A stretch of 64,000 nt of DNA, taken from Phlyctochytrium arcticum (taxonomy: Eukaryota > Chytridiomycota > Chytridiomycetes > Chytridiales > Chytridiaceae). The notes under the pieces are model-generated. The model made no database searches, had not been told where the DNA came from, and was given only the letters and a program-made list of their open reading frames with translations. Made by a program: the position numbers and the translations under genes. Positions 23,001 to 33,954 of this stretch are shown here, one piece after another. Numbering within the stretch: the stretch's first letter is position 1; the number at the start of each line of letters is the position of its first letter. The stretch is from contig JAHLKI010000005.1 of NCBI GenBank assembly GCA_025602905.1, positions 992,001 through 1,056,000 on the forward strand, written 5' to 3'.

Positions 23001-23566
23001 CCAACATCCTGCGCTTTGTTGTAAAGGACTGTGATCCTACCACCGGGGAGCCTGACTCGGAGGAAGGTTATGAGGATGAGTATTTGGTAAGACTTCATGT
23101 TATTGAAGAGTCTTGGGCAGATCTAACCAACGAATATAGTTGGAAGATGTCGAATTGGTGATAGCCGATTACATGACGCCAACATATATCCGACTTTAAG
23201 CGTGCGTGGGAGGATTTGGGCGAGGCCAGCGAGGTCACAGAAACTTATTCACTCACCAACGTCGCGAGCATCAAAGGTACTTACTTTTCACTGCGCTCCG
23301 TCCAGTTTCTGAAAACTTATCCATTGAATATAGCCGCTACGCAAAATCTGATGCAGCTTTTGGGAATGATGGCTTGCGATGGCACGGATGACGTCAAAGA
23401 TAAAGCTACCACGCACACTTTGCTGCTGAGCGGAATTCATGTCGGTGGGGCCAAGGTCGCCTGTAGGTGCCGAATGCTTTTGGGGGGCGATGGGGTTACA
23501 CTCGAGGTTACCGCCAGGAGTACCGACACTGAGTTGGCTCAACGCGTCGTAGATGCAGTATGTTAG
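20094..23566 (+). CDS. SEC21: Coatomer subunit gamma (SEC21/COPG), with an apparent frameshift
   Basis: COPI coat subunit for Golgi-to-ER transport. About a dozen exons. The N-terminal HEAT-repeat trunk begins [20 protein letters not shown] and contains [14 protein letters not shown], and RNLMDKD-type wording is replaced by [20 protein letters not shown]. It continues through [17 protein letters not shown] and [20 protein letters not shown] to the appendage domain, which ends [20 protein letters not shown] and four more residues. Between ATC 23188-23190 and GAC 23192 the conserved reading (Y-M-T-P-T-Y-I then D-F-K-R-A-W) needs a frame change: one extra or two missing bases. Treating 23158-23200 as a 43-bp intron (GTGATA...TTTAAG) would restore frame but delete conserved residues. 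Sequencing error, real mutation or micro-intron remain open. Confidence 0.92.
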
Positions 23567-24001
23567 GAAGCAACCAAATATCTGCACCCGGACAATCAAT
23601 ACATTTCTTGATATCTATCTGTAAATGCACCGGCGTTTCTGGTGGGCCTCATTTGTTGGCCAAACTTGTAAAATGTAGATATTACATTTTTTGATACTTT
23701 ACCATGGTACGGTTTGTGAACGTTACACAACATATCATTTTGACCCTATATAAAGTTGCGAGATAATGTTACGCTGACGTGTGCGGGTGAAAGATCTTCT
23801 TTCAACCCCTAAACAATGCAGAGAAGGTCCCAATGTTTGGGGGTTTACGAAATTATCCTCATCCCAGTTTTTTTTTGAACGATTTGAAAGTCGAAAAAAG
23901 TTAATAATCTGCTTAGATCCCTTCTGCAATCACAGCAGCCGAATCGAACACTTTGCTTTCATCCATTGTAGCCGTTGTGTGCCTACTTGCCTAATCTGAA
24001 G
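23567..24001. other. Intergenic region between SEC21 and the lyase gene
   Basis: About 430 bp, AT-rich, with homopolymer T runs and a TATATAAAG at about 23746-23754 that could serve as a TATA element for the downstream lyase. No gene seen. Confidence 0.4.
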
Positions 24002-25323
24002 ATGGGCTTTCAAAATGGTTTTTTTTCTTGGCTGCTCACCAGTATGTTCTTTTTGCAAGCTTTGAAACAATTACGAATCTAACAGCAGCATGCCAGGCTT
24101 TTTGTTTGGTGCCCTTGTTCGTGCCGCGGTGACTCCCACAACATGCGATCCTGGTACATCCGTTACAGTAAAATGTTATACCTTCAGCAACTGCTAATGG
24201 CCATTCAAATTAGATTTGGGATGTGGTGCCGGATGCTCTTATGCATGCCCTTTCGGATTTCCTTGCGACACTCCCAAAGACTGTCTTTCTGGATCCTGTA
24301 CTGGCGGTTTTTGCGATACTGGAAAATCGGCCGTAAAAACCCCAACCACCTCGCATACCTGGGAATTAACGACAATGGATAAAAGTCTATCGGGATTTCA
24401 AATCACAAAAGATACGTACGGCGAAACCAACCGAGCAGTTGTTAAGGATCCGGCTGGTACGGGACAGGATGTACTGCGCATTTTGTGAGTATATGTATTG
24501 TATCCGCGGTGATTTTCTTTTCATTTTTTTGTTGTTAGGTATCCAGCGAACAGTTTTAATCCTTCGGGACGTCCGCGGGGCGGCACGGGTGTAAGCATTG
24601 AATTACTTCCATGTTCTCTTCATTGGATCCTTAACAGTCAGATTGTCAACTAGTTTTACGCTCAGCCCTTGGATCTCACTGCAGCAAAAGTTGTTTCCTT
24701 CGAATTCCAAATTTACTTTGCACCCGGATTTAATTTTGTAAAGGGCGGAAAATTACCGGGATTATACGGTATTCCTGTCGTTGGAGGACACTTTTTTTTT
24801 CTCGCATCTAAACAATGGTTAGGGGGACGCGAGAGCTGCTCAGGAGGGGATCCTGCAACGGACTGTTTTTCAACACGATACATGGTACGTTACTCTCACT
24901 GGTATTTTGACTCGGACTAATACCATTACCCAGTTTCGAACAAAAGGCGCTGGCGAAGTCTATCTTTATGTCAATGCCGATACGCAAGTTGATGCTTTCT
25001 GTAAAATTCCACCATTGACGGTATGCAATGGAGATTACGGTAACTCAGTTGGTCGAGGTGCCTTCACCTTCAAGACGGGGCAATGGCAATCTCTTTTGCA
25101 ACGAATTACCCTAAACACCCCAGGCAAAGCCGATGGCCGTGTACAGGTGATGTACAATGGACAGGAAGTCATTGACTTCAATCAGGTCAACTGGCGATCA
25201 AAGAAAAACGTTGGTTTCTTGGGTCTTGAATTCGAAACCTTCTTTGGGGGTGCAGATAAAACTTGGGCAACCCCGAAGGATCAGTTTGTATACTTCAAAG
25301 GACTCAGCATTCACTGGGAATAG
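24002..25323 (+). CDS. Secreted polysaccharide lyase family 14-like protein with Cys-rich N-terminal module
   Basis: The mature part begins with a compact cysteine-rich segment (LGCGAGCSYACPFGFPCDTP, then DCLSGSCTGGFCDTG; ten cysteines in under 40 residues) followed by a Thr/Ser linker and a beta-jelly-roll-like domain containing SFEFQIYFAPGFNFVKGGKL, P-G-L-Y-G, and NTPGKADGRVQVMYNGQEVI, ending YFKGLSIHW. This is the pattern of PL14-type lyases/glucuronan- or alginate-acting enzymes. Introns at about 24150, 24490, 24600 and 24890. The 5' end is uncertain: ATG 24091 is in frame with the Cys-rich exon; ATG 24002 gives a better hydrophobic leader but its frame does not join cleanly. Confidence 0.72.
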
Positions 25324-25417
25324 CCCACATCTTTGTGATAAAATTGGTAGCAGTGGTATATATACATCAGGAATCCCTAACTCGCATATAGTGTTAGCTG
25401 GAATAGATATAATGCAT

Positions 25418-28109
25418 TCATCGAAGTCCCGAAGTGGCAGCATCCAGAAAGCCTTTCTCGATAAGACTGAGCATGTCCGGTTGTGCTGGCAAAAGCTAAA
25501 TAAAAATTAGTTTTAAGCGCGAAAAAAACTTCTATCATCATACCTTAAAGATGGGCCGACGTGGGGGCCCCGATTCTGCTTTGCCTGTCTTAAATAGAGG
25601 GTCACTATAATCCGCTGTTAACTATGCCCTTCACCCTACTCACCTTGTGACTCGCATTGAATGAGCTGAGATCCTTCACGTACTGGGCTAGTTGTAACCG
25701 ATGCTGCCGCCTTCGTATTATCAGATCGGCGACAATAACACTACGCTTTGTGGCACTTTTTCTCTGTTAGAACACTGTACATTTGGTGAGAATGAAATGA
25801 TGCTTACTCTGTAACTCGAAGTGGGACTTTTTCAGTCACAATTTCTTCCTTCCGGGTTTTTGCCTTCCCCCTAAAACTCTGCTCAGCGACATTTGCTAGC
25901 TTAATAAATGAAGTGATGCCCGTACTTTTTTCCTTTCGACTTTTCCTTTTTGTCGTCCAACTCTGCCGCCGAGCTCACACGGCCTCCCTTGCGCTGACTC
26001 CACCAATGGGGTTCCAGTTTTTCCCAATATTTACACAACACGTCGACTTGAGCTTCCCGTATAGCGTTCCAGCTGCGCACATACATTTGTGCTTTCACAA
26101 CTAGCGGAAAGTACGGGTCAGAGGGTTATCGATGTGCATTTACCGCTAGCCAACTCACCAGAGAAGCGATACTTTTTCACCACCTTCATGAGACGTGAGA
26201 CATCATACACATCGCGGAAAAATTGACGAATGTCGTTCGATGCATTGTGCTTCCTGACTTCGCGTCGCCTACGAATGAACTTGTGAAAGCTCCTATAGTG
26301 AAATTGAGCTCTTATTCAGGCTTTCATGCTCAATCGGACTAACACTGCGATTTTAGCCAGCGCAAGCCGCTTTTTGTGCTCGTACTGGGCAGTTTTAAAT
26401 CTGCGGTATGCTTTCTGGATAACTCTGGCCGCCCTGACCTTGACCAAGTACTCTGCTCGCCTTTGCCTATCAGTCTAGGTAGAAGAATCTACAGTTAAGT
26501 TGTGTGTAGGTGTAGAGAGCGCTCCACTATTGCGACTCACTTCGAGACCTAATTTCATGATCGTCATGCGACTGGCGACAACTGTGAGGATAAACCATTT
26601 GCGCTGAAGGGCCTCTGCACGACCCATTTGGTCTTTATCTCTCCTTTTGGCCTGTTCCTACAAGAAAACCGTCAGATTTCGCCCGGGATCCCATATCAAT
26701 AGCAAGTGCTCACCACAATGTTACGCTTCTGGCGCAAAACCGCGATTTTTGATTTATACAAAGCGAGATCCTGCTGTCGCTTTCGATGCCAAACTTCGAG
26801 TCGATGTTGATTTTGAGACAGTTTCTGCTTTGATCAGTATGGGGCGGGAATCAAAGGGCATCTTAAGCCCTTACCTCATTTTCAAATTGTTCCTGCCGTT
26901 CTTGCAAATGAGATACCATGAGTCGATTCTGCCTGATTAAATCCGCTGGGGCTGAACGCGCTCGATGTGATTCCGATGCCCGGTATTCCGCTACGCTTCC
27001 CCTTAGTTGTCGCATTGTGTTAGGATACTATATGAACTCACCAATCTTGGCTTGAAATGCTTCCCATTCGATTTGGTTTGTCTTAAGAGTACTAATCCGC
27101 TTCTCAAGGTCAGCGGCGATGACGCGAATGGGCTTGCGGCCAGCCAGCGTCTTGTTTTCGGACAAAATATCGAACATTTGAAGCTGATGATGCTGGACGG
27201 GGCTGGATTTGTCTATTTTCCTGCGTTTTCCTGCCTTGTCTTTATCCGGAATGAGGGCAGCATTGTTGTACCCTTTTTCGTCCACATTTTTCGCCCGCTC
27301 TGACTGCCCAAGTCATTTTTGTGTTCTCGTGAAATACGTGGGAACATACCTAAGAGTTTTTGGATATCTACCAAGTTTCGCTCAAATACAACATGGCTGT
27401 CGTCCTGCGCGAATGAAAAGAGGTCGGTGTCGCGGCCAGTGTGTCGGCTGCCCGTTCCTCCCTGCTCCCGGCCTTCCATTCGATAATTTCGGTTCAGCCA
27501 ATTCAGCAATGCTGCCAACCGCATGTTTTGCTTTTTGGTTTGAGATGCAATGGTAGGTGTCTTGAATGGTCCTGCTGTGGTTGGAGGAGGTGGATATGGA
27601 TATGGTTCTTCCTCTTCATCGTCAAATTCAACGGGATAAATGCTTTTGGCAGCCGCACCGCATGCCGCAGGAGCTGTTTGGCGTCCGGCCTTCCCTAATC
27701 CCGAGTATCCAGCTCCAGGAAAGTTTCCTTCCGCATCTGCGAAAACATTCGCAAGAGGTCCTGTTCCCTGGCTGAGAAGCTCCTGAATTATGGCAGATAT
27801 AGAGGCATCTCCATGAGAGGTATCCACTTTTCGCCGCGACAATCCATATCTACTAGGGGCCTTGCGCTGCACAGATATTGGCCCAATCGCTCCTGCTGCA
27901 CTTCCAGGTGAAGGATTATCAATGGCAGGTAAATGTGTTACTGCGCTAGTTGATTGGAAGCTTTCAAACAAGCTGTCGCGATGTGAAGGCGGTCCTGTTC
28001 TAGAAAATCTAGGACTCTGTGTCGAGCGTAGTGCCGTGCGTCCCTCGGGCTTTCCGTTTCTTGGCAGACCACCCGACGGCGCCTGATTCTGGAAAACCAT
28101 TGCAGTCAT
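25418..28109 (-). CDS. IQ-motif coiled-coil protein, possibly flagellar
   Basis: A multi-exon gene starting at ATG 28109. The first 200 residues are Ser/Pro/Gly-rich; from about residue 230 the sequence becomes helical and charged (VVFERNLVDIQKLLERAK by splicing GTATGT...GTCAG, then RVIAADLEKRISTLKTNQIE). Later exons keep heptads (HRLEVWHRKRQQDLALYKSK) and reach an IQ motif (ARVIQKAYRRFKTAQYEHKK) and a basic helical region (FFRDVYDVSRLMKVVKKYRF). The last exon, after an ATTTAG acceptor, ends DMLSLIEKGFLDAATSGLR. The IQ motif predicts calmodulin or centrin binding. I do not recognise the orthologue; a ciliary role is inference from architecture and from ZMYND10 in the window. Confidence 0.7.
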
Positions 28110-28814
28110 TGCCCAGTTTCATACCACAAAGTTTGCTTATTTGCGATTTATTTTTCAATGTTCTTCTGCTTGCTAGGAATTTTGGGCGGGGTTTTGCTTA
28201 CATGACAATTCAGCCGCGCAAGTTACACCAAGCGCACTGTAAGTACGATAACGCTATTTATCGGATTTTTTACTAGTACAGCTGAGGAAATATCAGGCGT
28301 ATTCGGCTTTGCCACTGGCGACAGCCTTGCTCTGATTGGCTGATATCCACCTCAGCTAGGGCTCGCGCTCGTCGCACAACTGGATTCACGCGTTTAAATT
28401 CAATCGACTTGCCTTCGGCTGCGTCCATTTCGGTCCATGCTCATCCGTTGCACTCCTCACGCTCAAATCCGAGGGGAAGAAACGAAATGCTTGAAAAATT
28501 CTATAAGCTCGTTATTGAACTGGATCGTGCCTGCCTCAGTATTGAGCATGCTACTTACACCCCTCGAGGTCCCGTGCTTACCCCAAATTGCCCCCGGGCT
28601 CTGCCCAGCCAATCGGATAAATTGCACGTGACGCTCTCGTGGCGTAAACGCGATGCTCGAATACGCTCTGCGTGCAATAACTAGCATTTATCACCACGTG
28701 CTCCCGCCATTGGCGCAATTTGCCAGGAAATGGGACAATTCATTTTACGATCAAAATATAAAACAACCTCCAGGCCCTACTTTGACATGGACGAAACCTA
28801 TTTAGCGTGCTTAT
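28110..28814. promoter_or_regulatory. Divergent intergenic region IQ gene / CHR transporter
   Basis: About 700 bp between divergent starts. No supported ORF; CACGTG-type cores occur at about 28625 (GCACGTGACG) and 28695 (CCACGTGC). Confidence 0.4.
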
Positions 28815-30484
28815 ATGGACGAGCCATTCCCCGCAACACATCACGCCGTCGGTCGGCCAGGGACTAATTCATCGCAGAGCCTCAGCAACCGCAGCAGCCA
28901 TCATCAAAGTGTGGAAATCATCGAGGACGATGGGTTCCAAAGTAGTTCGACCGAGCTGCGTCAGCGGCCTGAGTCTCGCGTAGCAGATAGGCGCTCACTC
29001 CCGGCTCGGATCACTGAATTGGTCACCGCGATTGCTCCTCTGAGCCTCGTCGCGTTTGGCGGTCCTCCGGCACACATTGCGCTGATCCACAACATCTTTG
29101 TCGTTGAGAAGAAATGGCTCGATGATGCATTGTTTTCCGAGCTGTTTGCCGTCACCCAGGCTCTTCCCGGTCCCGGGTCAACAGAAATGTTGTTTTCCAT
29201 TGCCATCCACCGGGGGGGTCTTATACCCGCAATCTTTGCTTTTATATCCTGGAGGTGAGATCTGCACTGGTCAATGTATCTTACTTGAGAGCAGTTAATT
29301 AATCTTTGCTATCGCAGCTTGCCTGGACTGTTGTTGATGATGGGTCTAGGATTAGGTGTCTCAAAATTACCGCAACCCTTGCCGCAGTGGCTAGTCCAGC
29401 TTCAGAATGGGATTGCTGCCGCTGCAGTAGGACTTGTCGCGCAGGCCGCTGTAGCTCTATCTCGCAAAATTGTATATGACCGATCTACCCTGTTCATTTG
29501 CACCATAGCGGCTTGCGCAGCAGTATTGTACTCGTCCTCATGGCTGGAACCTGTTTTGGTCGCCTGGGGAGGAGTTGCCGGCTTTGCCCTGCTCCATATC
29601 GCGAAAGCGTACAATTCAAGATTCGGTAACAAGCCGAAGGATCCCACCCTAGTTTTACAAGATTCCCAAGAGCAGGTTGCAATCACCGAGTCGAACGGAG
29701 AGTTGAAAACTAATGAGGAAGCGACGCAACCAGTTGATGACCCGAGCAAAGGGCATGTCCCTATGAGTGTCCGCACGGGACTGATTGTTTTTGCAGTGGT
29801 CATCGGCCTTTTGGTGGCATGCATCGTGCTAAAGAAAACTGTGTCCGAGTCAAGAGCATTGGCTGTATTGATGCAATTCTACGTGGCAGGTACATTTTCA
29901 ACAAACGATCTACATTTGCAGGGTTTTCACCAAGTCTTTTCTACCTACTAGGATGCATAATTTTTGGCGGGGGGCCGGTCGTGATTCCTCTCTTGTACGC
30001 GTATGTCGTTGTTCCCGGTTGGGTAGAGCCCCAAGACTTCCTTGTTGGTGTTGCCTTGGTTCAAGCTATGCCTGGTCCCAACTTCAACTTTGCAGCTTAC
30101 TGCGGAGCAATCGCACTATCAATAAACGGTCCTGCAGCCTCAGTCGGAGGAGCACTGCTGGGATATCTGGCACTCTTCTCTCCCGGATTGGCGCTAAACG
30201 CCGCTGCTATACCCTTGTGGCACCGGATACGACACAATCGATGGCTACTACAATGTTTGCCCGGAATCAATGCGGCTGCCATCGGATTAGTTTTTTCGGC
30301 CTCATACTTGTTGTGGCAAAAGGGAATTATCAGAGGAGACTCAATGATACCAATAGGCGATTCAGCATATCATGCAGTGATTGCGGGATGCTCATTTGTT
30401 TTGGTTAACGCCGGAATGCGAACGCCTTTGGTTATGTTTTTGGGTATATTGGCCGGTCTCGTCGGCTGGGGTCTGAAAGTTTGA
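28815..30484 (+). CDS. CHR-family chromate ion transporter, two-domain form
   Basis: Exons 28815-29254, 29318-29889 and 29922-30484 give 524 residues. Two homologous CHR halves are present. The first has APLSLVAFGGPPAHIALIHN and ELFAVTQALPGPGSTEMLF; the second has YLLGCIIFGGGPVVIPLLYA and LVGVALVQAMPGPNFNFAAY. The FGGP and QAMPGP/QALPGP motifs are the family hallmarks. About ten membrane segments are visible, with a hydrophilic, acidic loop of about 70 residues between the halves and a Ser-rich cytosolic N terminus. In bacteria and Neurospora the family moves chromate, probably with sulfate-linked exchange; substrate here is inference. Confidence 0.93.
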
Positions 30485-30514
30485 GAACGCTCCCATTGCT
30501 ATACGAACGATCGA

Positions 30515-32231
30515 TCAATATTTGCGATGCTTTTTGGTTGAGATATTTGACATTTCCGCAGCATCGCGTTTGGTACCCTGTTTTGCGTGCATTGTGGATA
30601 CCGCCATTTCTACTGTGTTATCCCGGCTGGTTTCTGAACTTTCCATGCCATCCTGCTGTTCTTCGTCGCCACTTTCTTCCTCGTCGCTGTCTTGGAATTT
30701 GACATGTTTCATCGGAGCATCCGGAACATCCGGATCTGCCAATTCAGTTGTCATATGCGATGTTGCCGGTCCTGGCCCTGAAGATTTTAGTCTTTGGTAC
30801 TTATTGGCATTTTCCTTGGCATGCTGCCACTTGGAGATTGTTTCCCAATAGGCAACCTCTTCTTCGCCTACTAGACTATCAGCACCCAAAACACTTTGCT
30901 TGTTGCTATCTATGTACCTTCAACGATTTCCAATGTAATATTCCTGTATTCGGGCACATCATCAGCCTCTGCGCTCTCTGTCCTCGCGGGCCTGCTTTTG
31001 GCAGACAAGATCGACCCAGTGTCGTCCTTATGTTTTTGTACAATATACTCGCGAGTAAATAGAATGCTTGCAAGGCGTAAGCCATGTGAGCTTTTGAAGC
31101 GGACATATCCCTTTTTTTTAACGTCAGTCAAGGTAGAGATGGTTACAATGGGACTTCGAACGTACAGAGCCGGTTTTGTCATTGAGATCAACAAAAACCA
31201 CGGGCGCAACCATTCCAAAGACCCGCTATGATTTAAAAAACTTTAGAAAAGTACGCAATATGTGAATATCTTGGTTTCTTCTTACTTTTAGAACCTTGGA
31301 TGTCGTTTGGACATGAGCGTTTGAGAACTTTCCCACGACTTTTCGTTCAAACTCTGCTCGCTGATCTGCGTTGTGTTGGGGTCGCTTGCAAAGGTCCAAC
31401 TCCTGCTTCTTCTTCTCCAGCCGTCGAACGTACCCTGAAGTCAAAGCTCTCCAGCGCGACCTAGACCTTCGCATCAGTGAAACCAAACCTTGACCAATTC
31501 TGTATAGTTCACGCACATGTTCATGACTCTATAGTCGGTTGCATTGCGTCCACGAGTCTTCTCCATCTGAAGATGTGCTTTCACATCTGAATCGCGGCCC
31601 AGGGGGTGGAATTGCGATTCTAATTGATGAAGTGCATTTGCGGCACTCTCCTTGAACTTGTACCTTACAAATGCAAATCCAGTATGTCGTCCAATATTTG
31701 TGCGGGATGATGGTAATATAATCTCGTCCAATTGCCCAAATTTCCGAAATGTTTCTTCCAATTGCAGATGTGTTACTTTAGGAGGAATCCGTTCCTATTT
31801 ACAACTGAGTGCAATTGAAACCATGGCTGGCTTCTCTAACAAAAAGTGAAGCATACCACGTAGATGACCAGATCGTCCCATGCACAGAGGTCGGGAACAC
31901 TACTTCTTCGACGCACTTTTCGACCATCCTCGCTAACCTCAAGATCTGGTGCACCGGACCGCAAGGCACGAGCGATAACCAGAACATCGTGCGTTTCTTG
32001 GAGCCCCCGTTGGCTAAAAAAGTGCAGATCAACCCCTTTTATATAGTTTTAACGATCGCCATTTGTGTTGGCGTGAGAAGAATTGCCCGTGTACTCACAG
32101 TGTTCGGGTGTGCTTGCAACCAATTCCGCCAGAGGTAGATCCCAGTACAGAGTTGAATCGGACAAATCATGTTGAATACGGTTGGCTATAGATTTCTCTG
32201 AAGCAGATAAGTTTATCTGTGGTAATGTCAT
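30515..32231 (-). CDS. La-related protein 7 (LARP7/Pof8 type)
   Basis: The order is that of LARP7: La motif (SASEKSIANRIQHDLSDSTL, then WVDLHFFSQRGLQE and ending DGRKVRRRSSVP), RRM1 (DLVIYVERIPPKVTHLQLEE, GRHTGFAFVRYKFKES), a basic linker, a C-terminal xRRM (KKGYVRFKSSHGLRLASILF) and the tail GEEEVAYWETISKWQHAKEN followed later by KHVKFQDSDEE, matching the conserved YW-x-K-I and KHIRF ends of LARP7. Such proteins bind the UUU-3'OH and a stem-loop of one Pol III or telomerase RNA (7SK in animals, telomerase RNA in fission yeast and ciliates). ATG 32231 is the first in frame. About six exons. Its stop is 30 bp from the CHR transporter stop. Confidence 0.85.
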
Positions 32232-32925
32232 TTGATCTGGATTCCAAGATTCAACCAGGGTTTCAACGAGCAAAAAGTTTCAATTCTGGATGGCAAGTTA
32301 CACAAGCTGAATTTCGAAATTGTATTTGAATGGGTCGCTATTGCATTTATGAAACCTAGCATTCAACCTAATTATGGCTTTCTAGAATCTCCGCCCCTAC
32401 CTCATACATGGGGTCTGAGATTCTCCCATGAATCCCCGTGTATAGATATCTGACGTGATGATGGGTTGGAATCGCCTAGTATTGGCACGGGAAGATACTG
32501 AATGAGCCCACTGATCCCCAGAGATTGCTGGTCTTCTAGCTGGAGGAGAATGGTCTCGGTCCCGTTCTCCTCGATGTGGCCAACAACGTCAACTTTCTCC
32601 ATTTGCACCGTCGAGAGGAGTCAAAATCTTCCCAGGAAGACCTGTCTAAGGCCTGTCGTCTGAAAAGATTGCCCTTATTACCACCGAACGGCGCTTTACG
32701 CCTGTGATCCTCAGTTGGGCGGTGACCTTTCATCGAAGATGTATGCATACGCAACAAGAGGAGGCCCATCAGTGCGTGTCGTCACGTACGGCTGTAGCGG
32801 TGATTGATTGGCCTATTGTTGCGAGAGCTTCGGTTGGAGTGCGATCAAGAGGTGTGCATATGGAGGGTTCAAGTTCACCCATGCCGGTATCGGAAAAATG
32901 GTAAACTTTGGGTAGCCAATGGCGA
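32232..32925. other. Intergenic region between LARP7 and LENG1-like gene
   Basis: About 690 bp with several ORFs of 65-80 codons on both strands, none with recognisable features. It must contain the LARP7 promoter and the 3' UTR of the next gene. Confidence 0.4.
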
Positions 32926-33795
32926 TTAGTACGGTCGGGATCGGTGATGGGTATCGGATCGGCGCTTTGCCAGCGAGGGGTTGAATTGCGAGTGGAAATA
33001 GTCCTGTTCTGCCTCGTGCCGGACTTTCTGTTGTGGCATTGTCAAAGAATTAGCCTTTTGACGCTCCTTCTTTTCTCTTGCCAGACGCGCCGCCCGCAGC
33101 TCTTCCAATTTGGACTTTGAGCTGGAAGGCGCAGAAGATGAAGAATTTTTGTGATCCCTTGAACTGGAAACCGAGTTGCTTGTCCGCGGCATAATGGCCA
33201 GAGGATCTTCTCTGTGTTTTCTGCGCTCATCCCTTTTCGGATCCGTCCCCTTTTTCTTAGGCTTAGAGGTAGATGTGCCATTATAGTCGGGCCGGCCCTC
33301 CTTTGTTGCGTACCACGGGACATCCTTTTTCCCGTCCAAAGTCTCTCCCAAATACATTGTGAATTGCGCCGAGATCTTCTTCTCTGCGGCATTCTTGTCA
33401 GCTTCATAGTCGGCATTCGTTCGTTTAAGTTTCTTCTCAGCAGTTTCTTCATCGCCAAACAAACTAAAGTGCTTCGGTGCAGATGGTTCAAGCGGAGCAA
33501 CAGCGGCGACCTCGGTTGCCAGAATAACACTATCCGACTCGCCTCTAGGGAGAATGGCATCCTTCTCCCGTGCACGGGCTCTTAAAGCGGTGATTCGGAC
33601 CTCCCTTTCCGCCTCAATCACCTGCTGCCTCGTTTTGTCTTCCTCGATTTTGGCATTTTCCTCGTCTTTTCGAACTCGTTCCCGGTTTTCTTCGTTATAA
33701 ACATGCCAGCTATGAGAGAAGGGTGTTAAACAGCGATCTAAGCCAGTAAAGAGATATGCATACCTTTTGTGCTGAAGAATATTGAGTTTGCCCAT
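32926..33795 (-). CDS. LENG1-like protein with N-terminal CIR (Cir_N) domain
   Basis: ATG 33795 starts MGKLNILQHK, spliced by GTATGC...TAG to SWHVYNEENRERVRKDEENA, the Cir_N domain found at the N terminus of spliceosome-associated proteins. The rest, about 240 residues, is charged: it contains FSLFGDEETAEKKLK, the LENG1 wording VPWYATKEGRPDYNG, and a Ser-rich and Arg/Lys-rich end. The family is nuclear and spliceosome-linked but poorly characterised. The upstream in-frame extension to 33876 is intronic or 5' leader because the Cir_N ATG is the conserved start. Divergent with SEC10, 159 bp apart. Confidence 0.85.
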   Translation of the reverse strand: MGKLNILQHKRYAYLFTGLDRCLTPFSHSWHVYNEENRERVRKDEENAKIEEDKTRQQVIEAEREVRITALRARAREKDAILPRGESDSVILATEVAAVAPLEPSAPKHFSLFGDEETAEKKLKRTNADYEADKNAAEKKISAQFTMYLGETLDGKKDVPWYATKEGRPDYNGTSTSKPKKKGTDPKRDERRKHREDPLAIMPRTSNSVSSSRDHKNSSSSAPSSSKSKLEELRAARLAREKKERQKANSLTMPQQKVRHEAEQDYFHSQFNPSLAKRRSDTHHRSRPY

Positions 33796-33954
33796 CTTTT
33801 CGACTTTTAATTTCGTTGGAAACACAGGCAAAAATCCCAACGGTAGTTCCTGCTTGAAAACGCGTGCAGATGACACACCTTCCTCTGTCTCTTAACTTAG
33901 ACCATCCTTGCCATTGTTGGCTTCCAAAGAGAATTAAGGGAAGAATCGACTACG

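Noticed and set aside
33042..33575. Minus-strand 177-codon frame overlapping the LENG1-like gene
   Set aside because: Another frame of the same exon; Arg-rich composition is typical of a shadow and the LENG1 frame has conserved wording.
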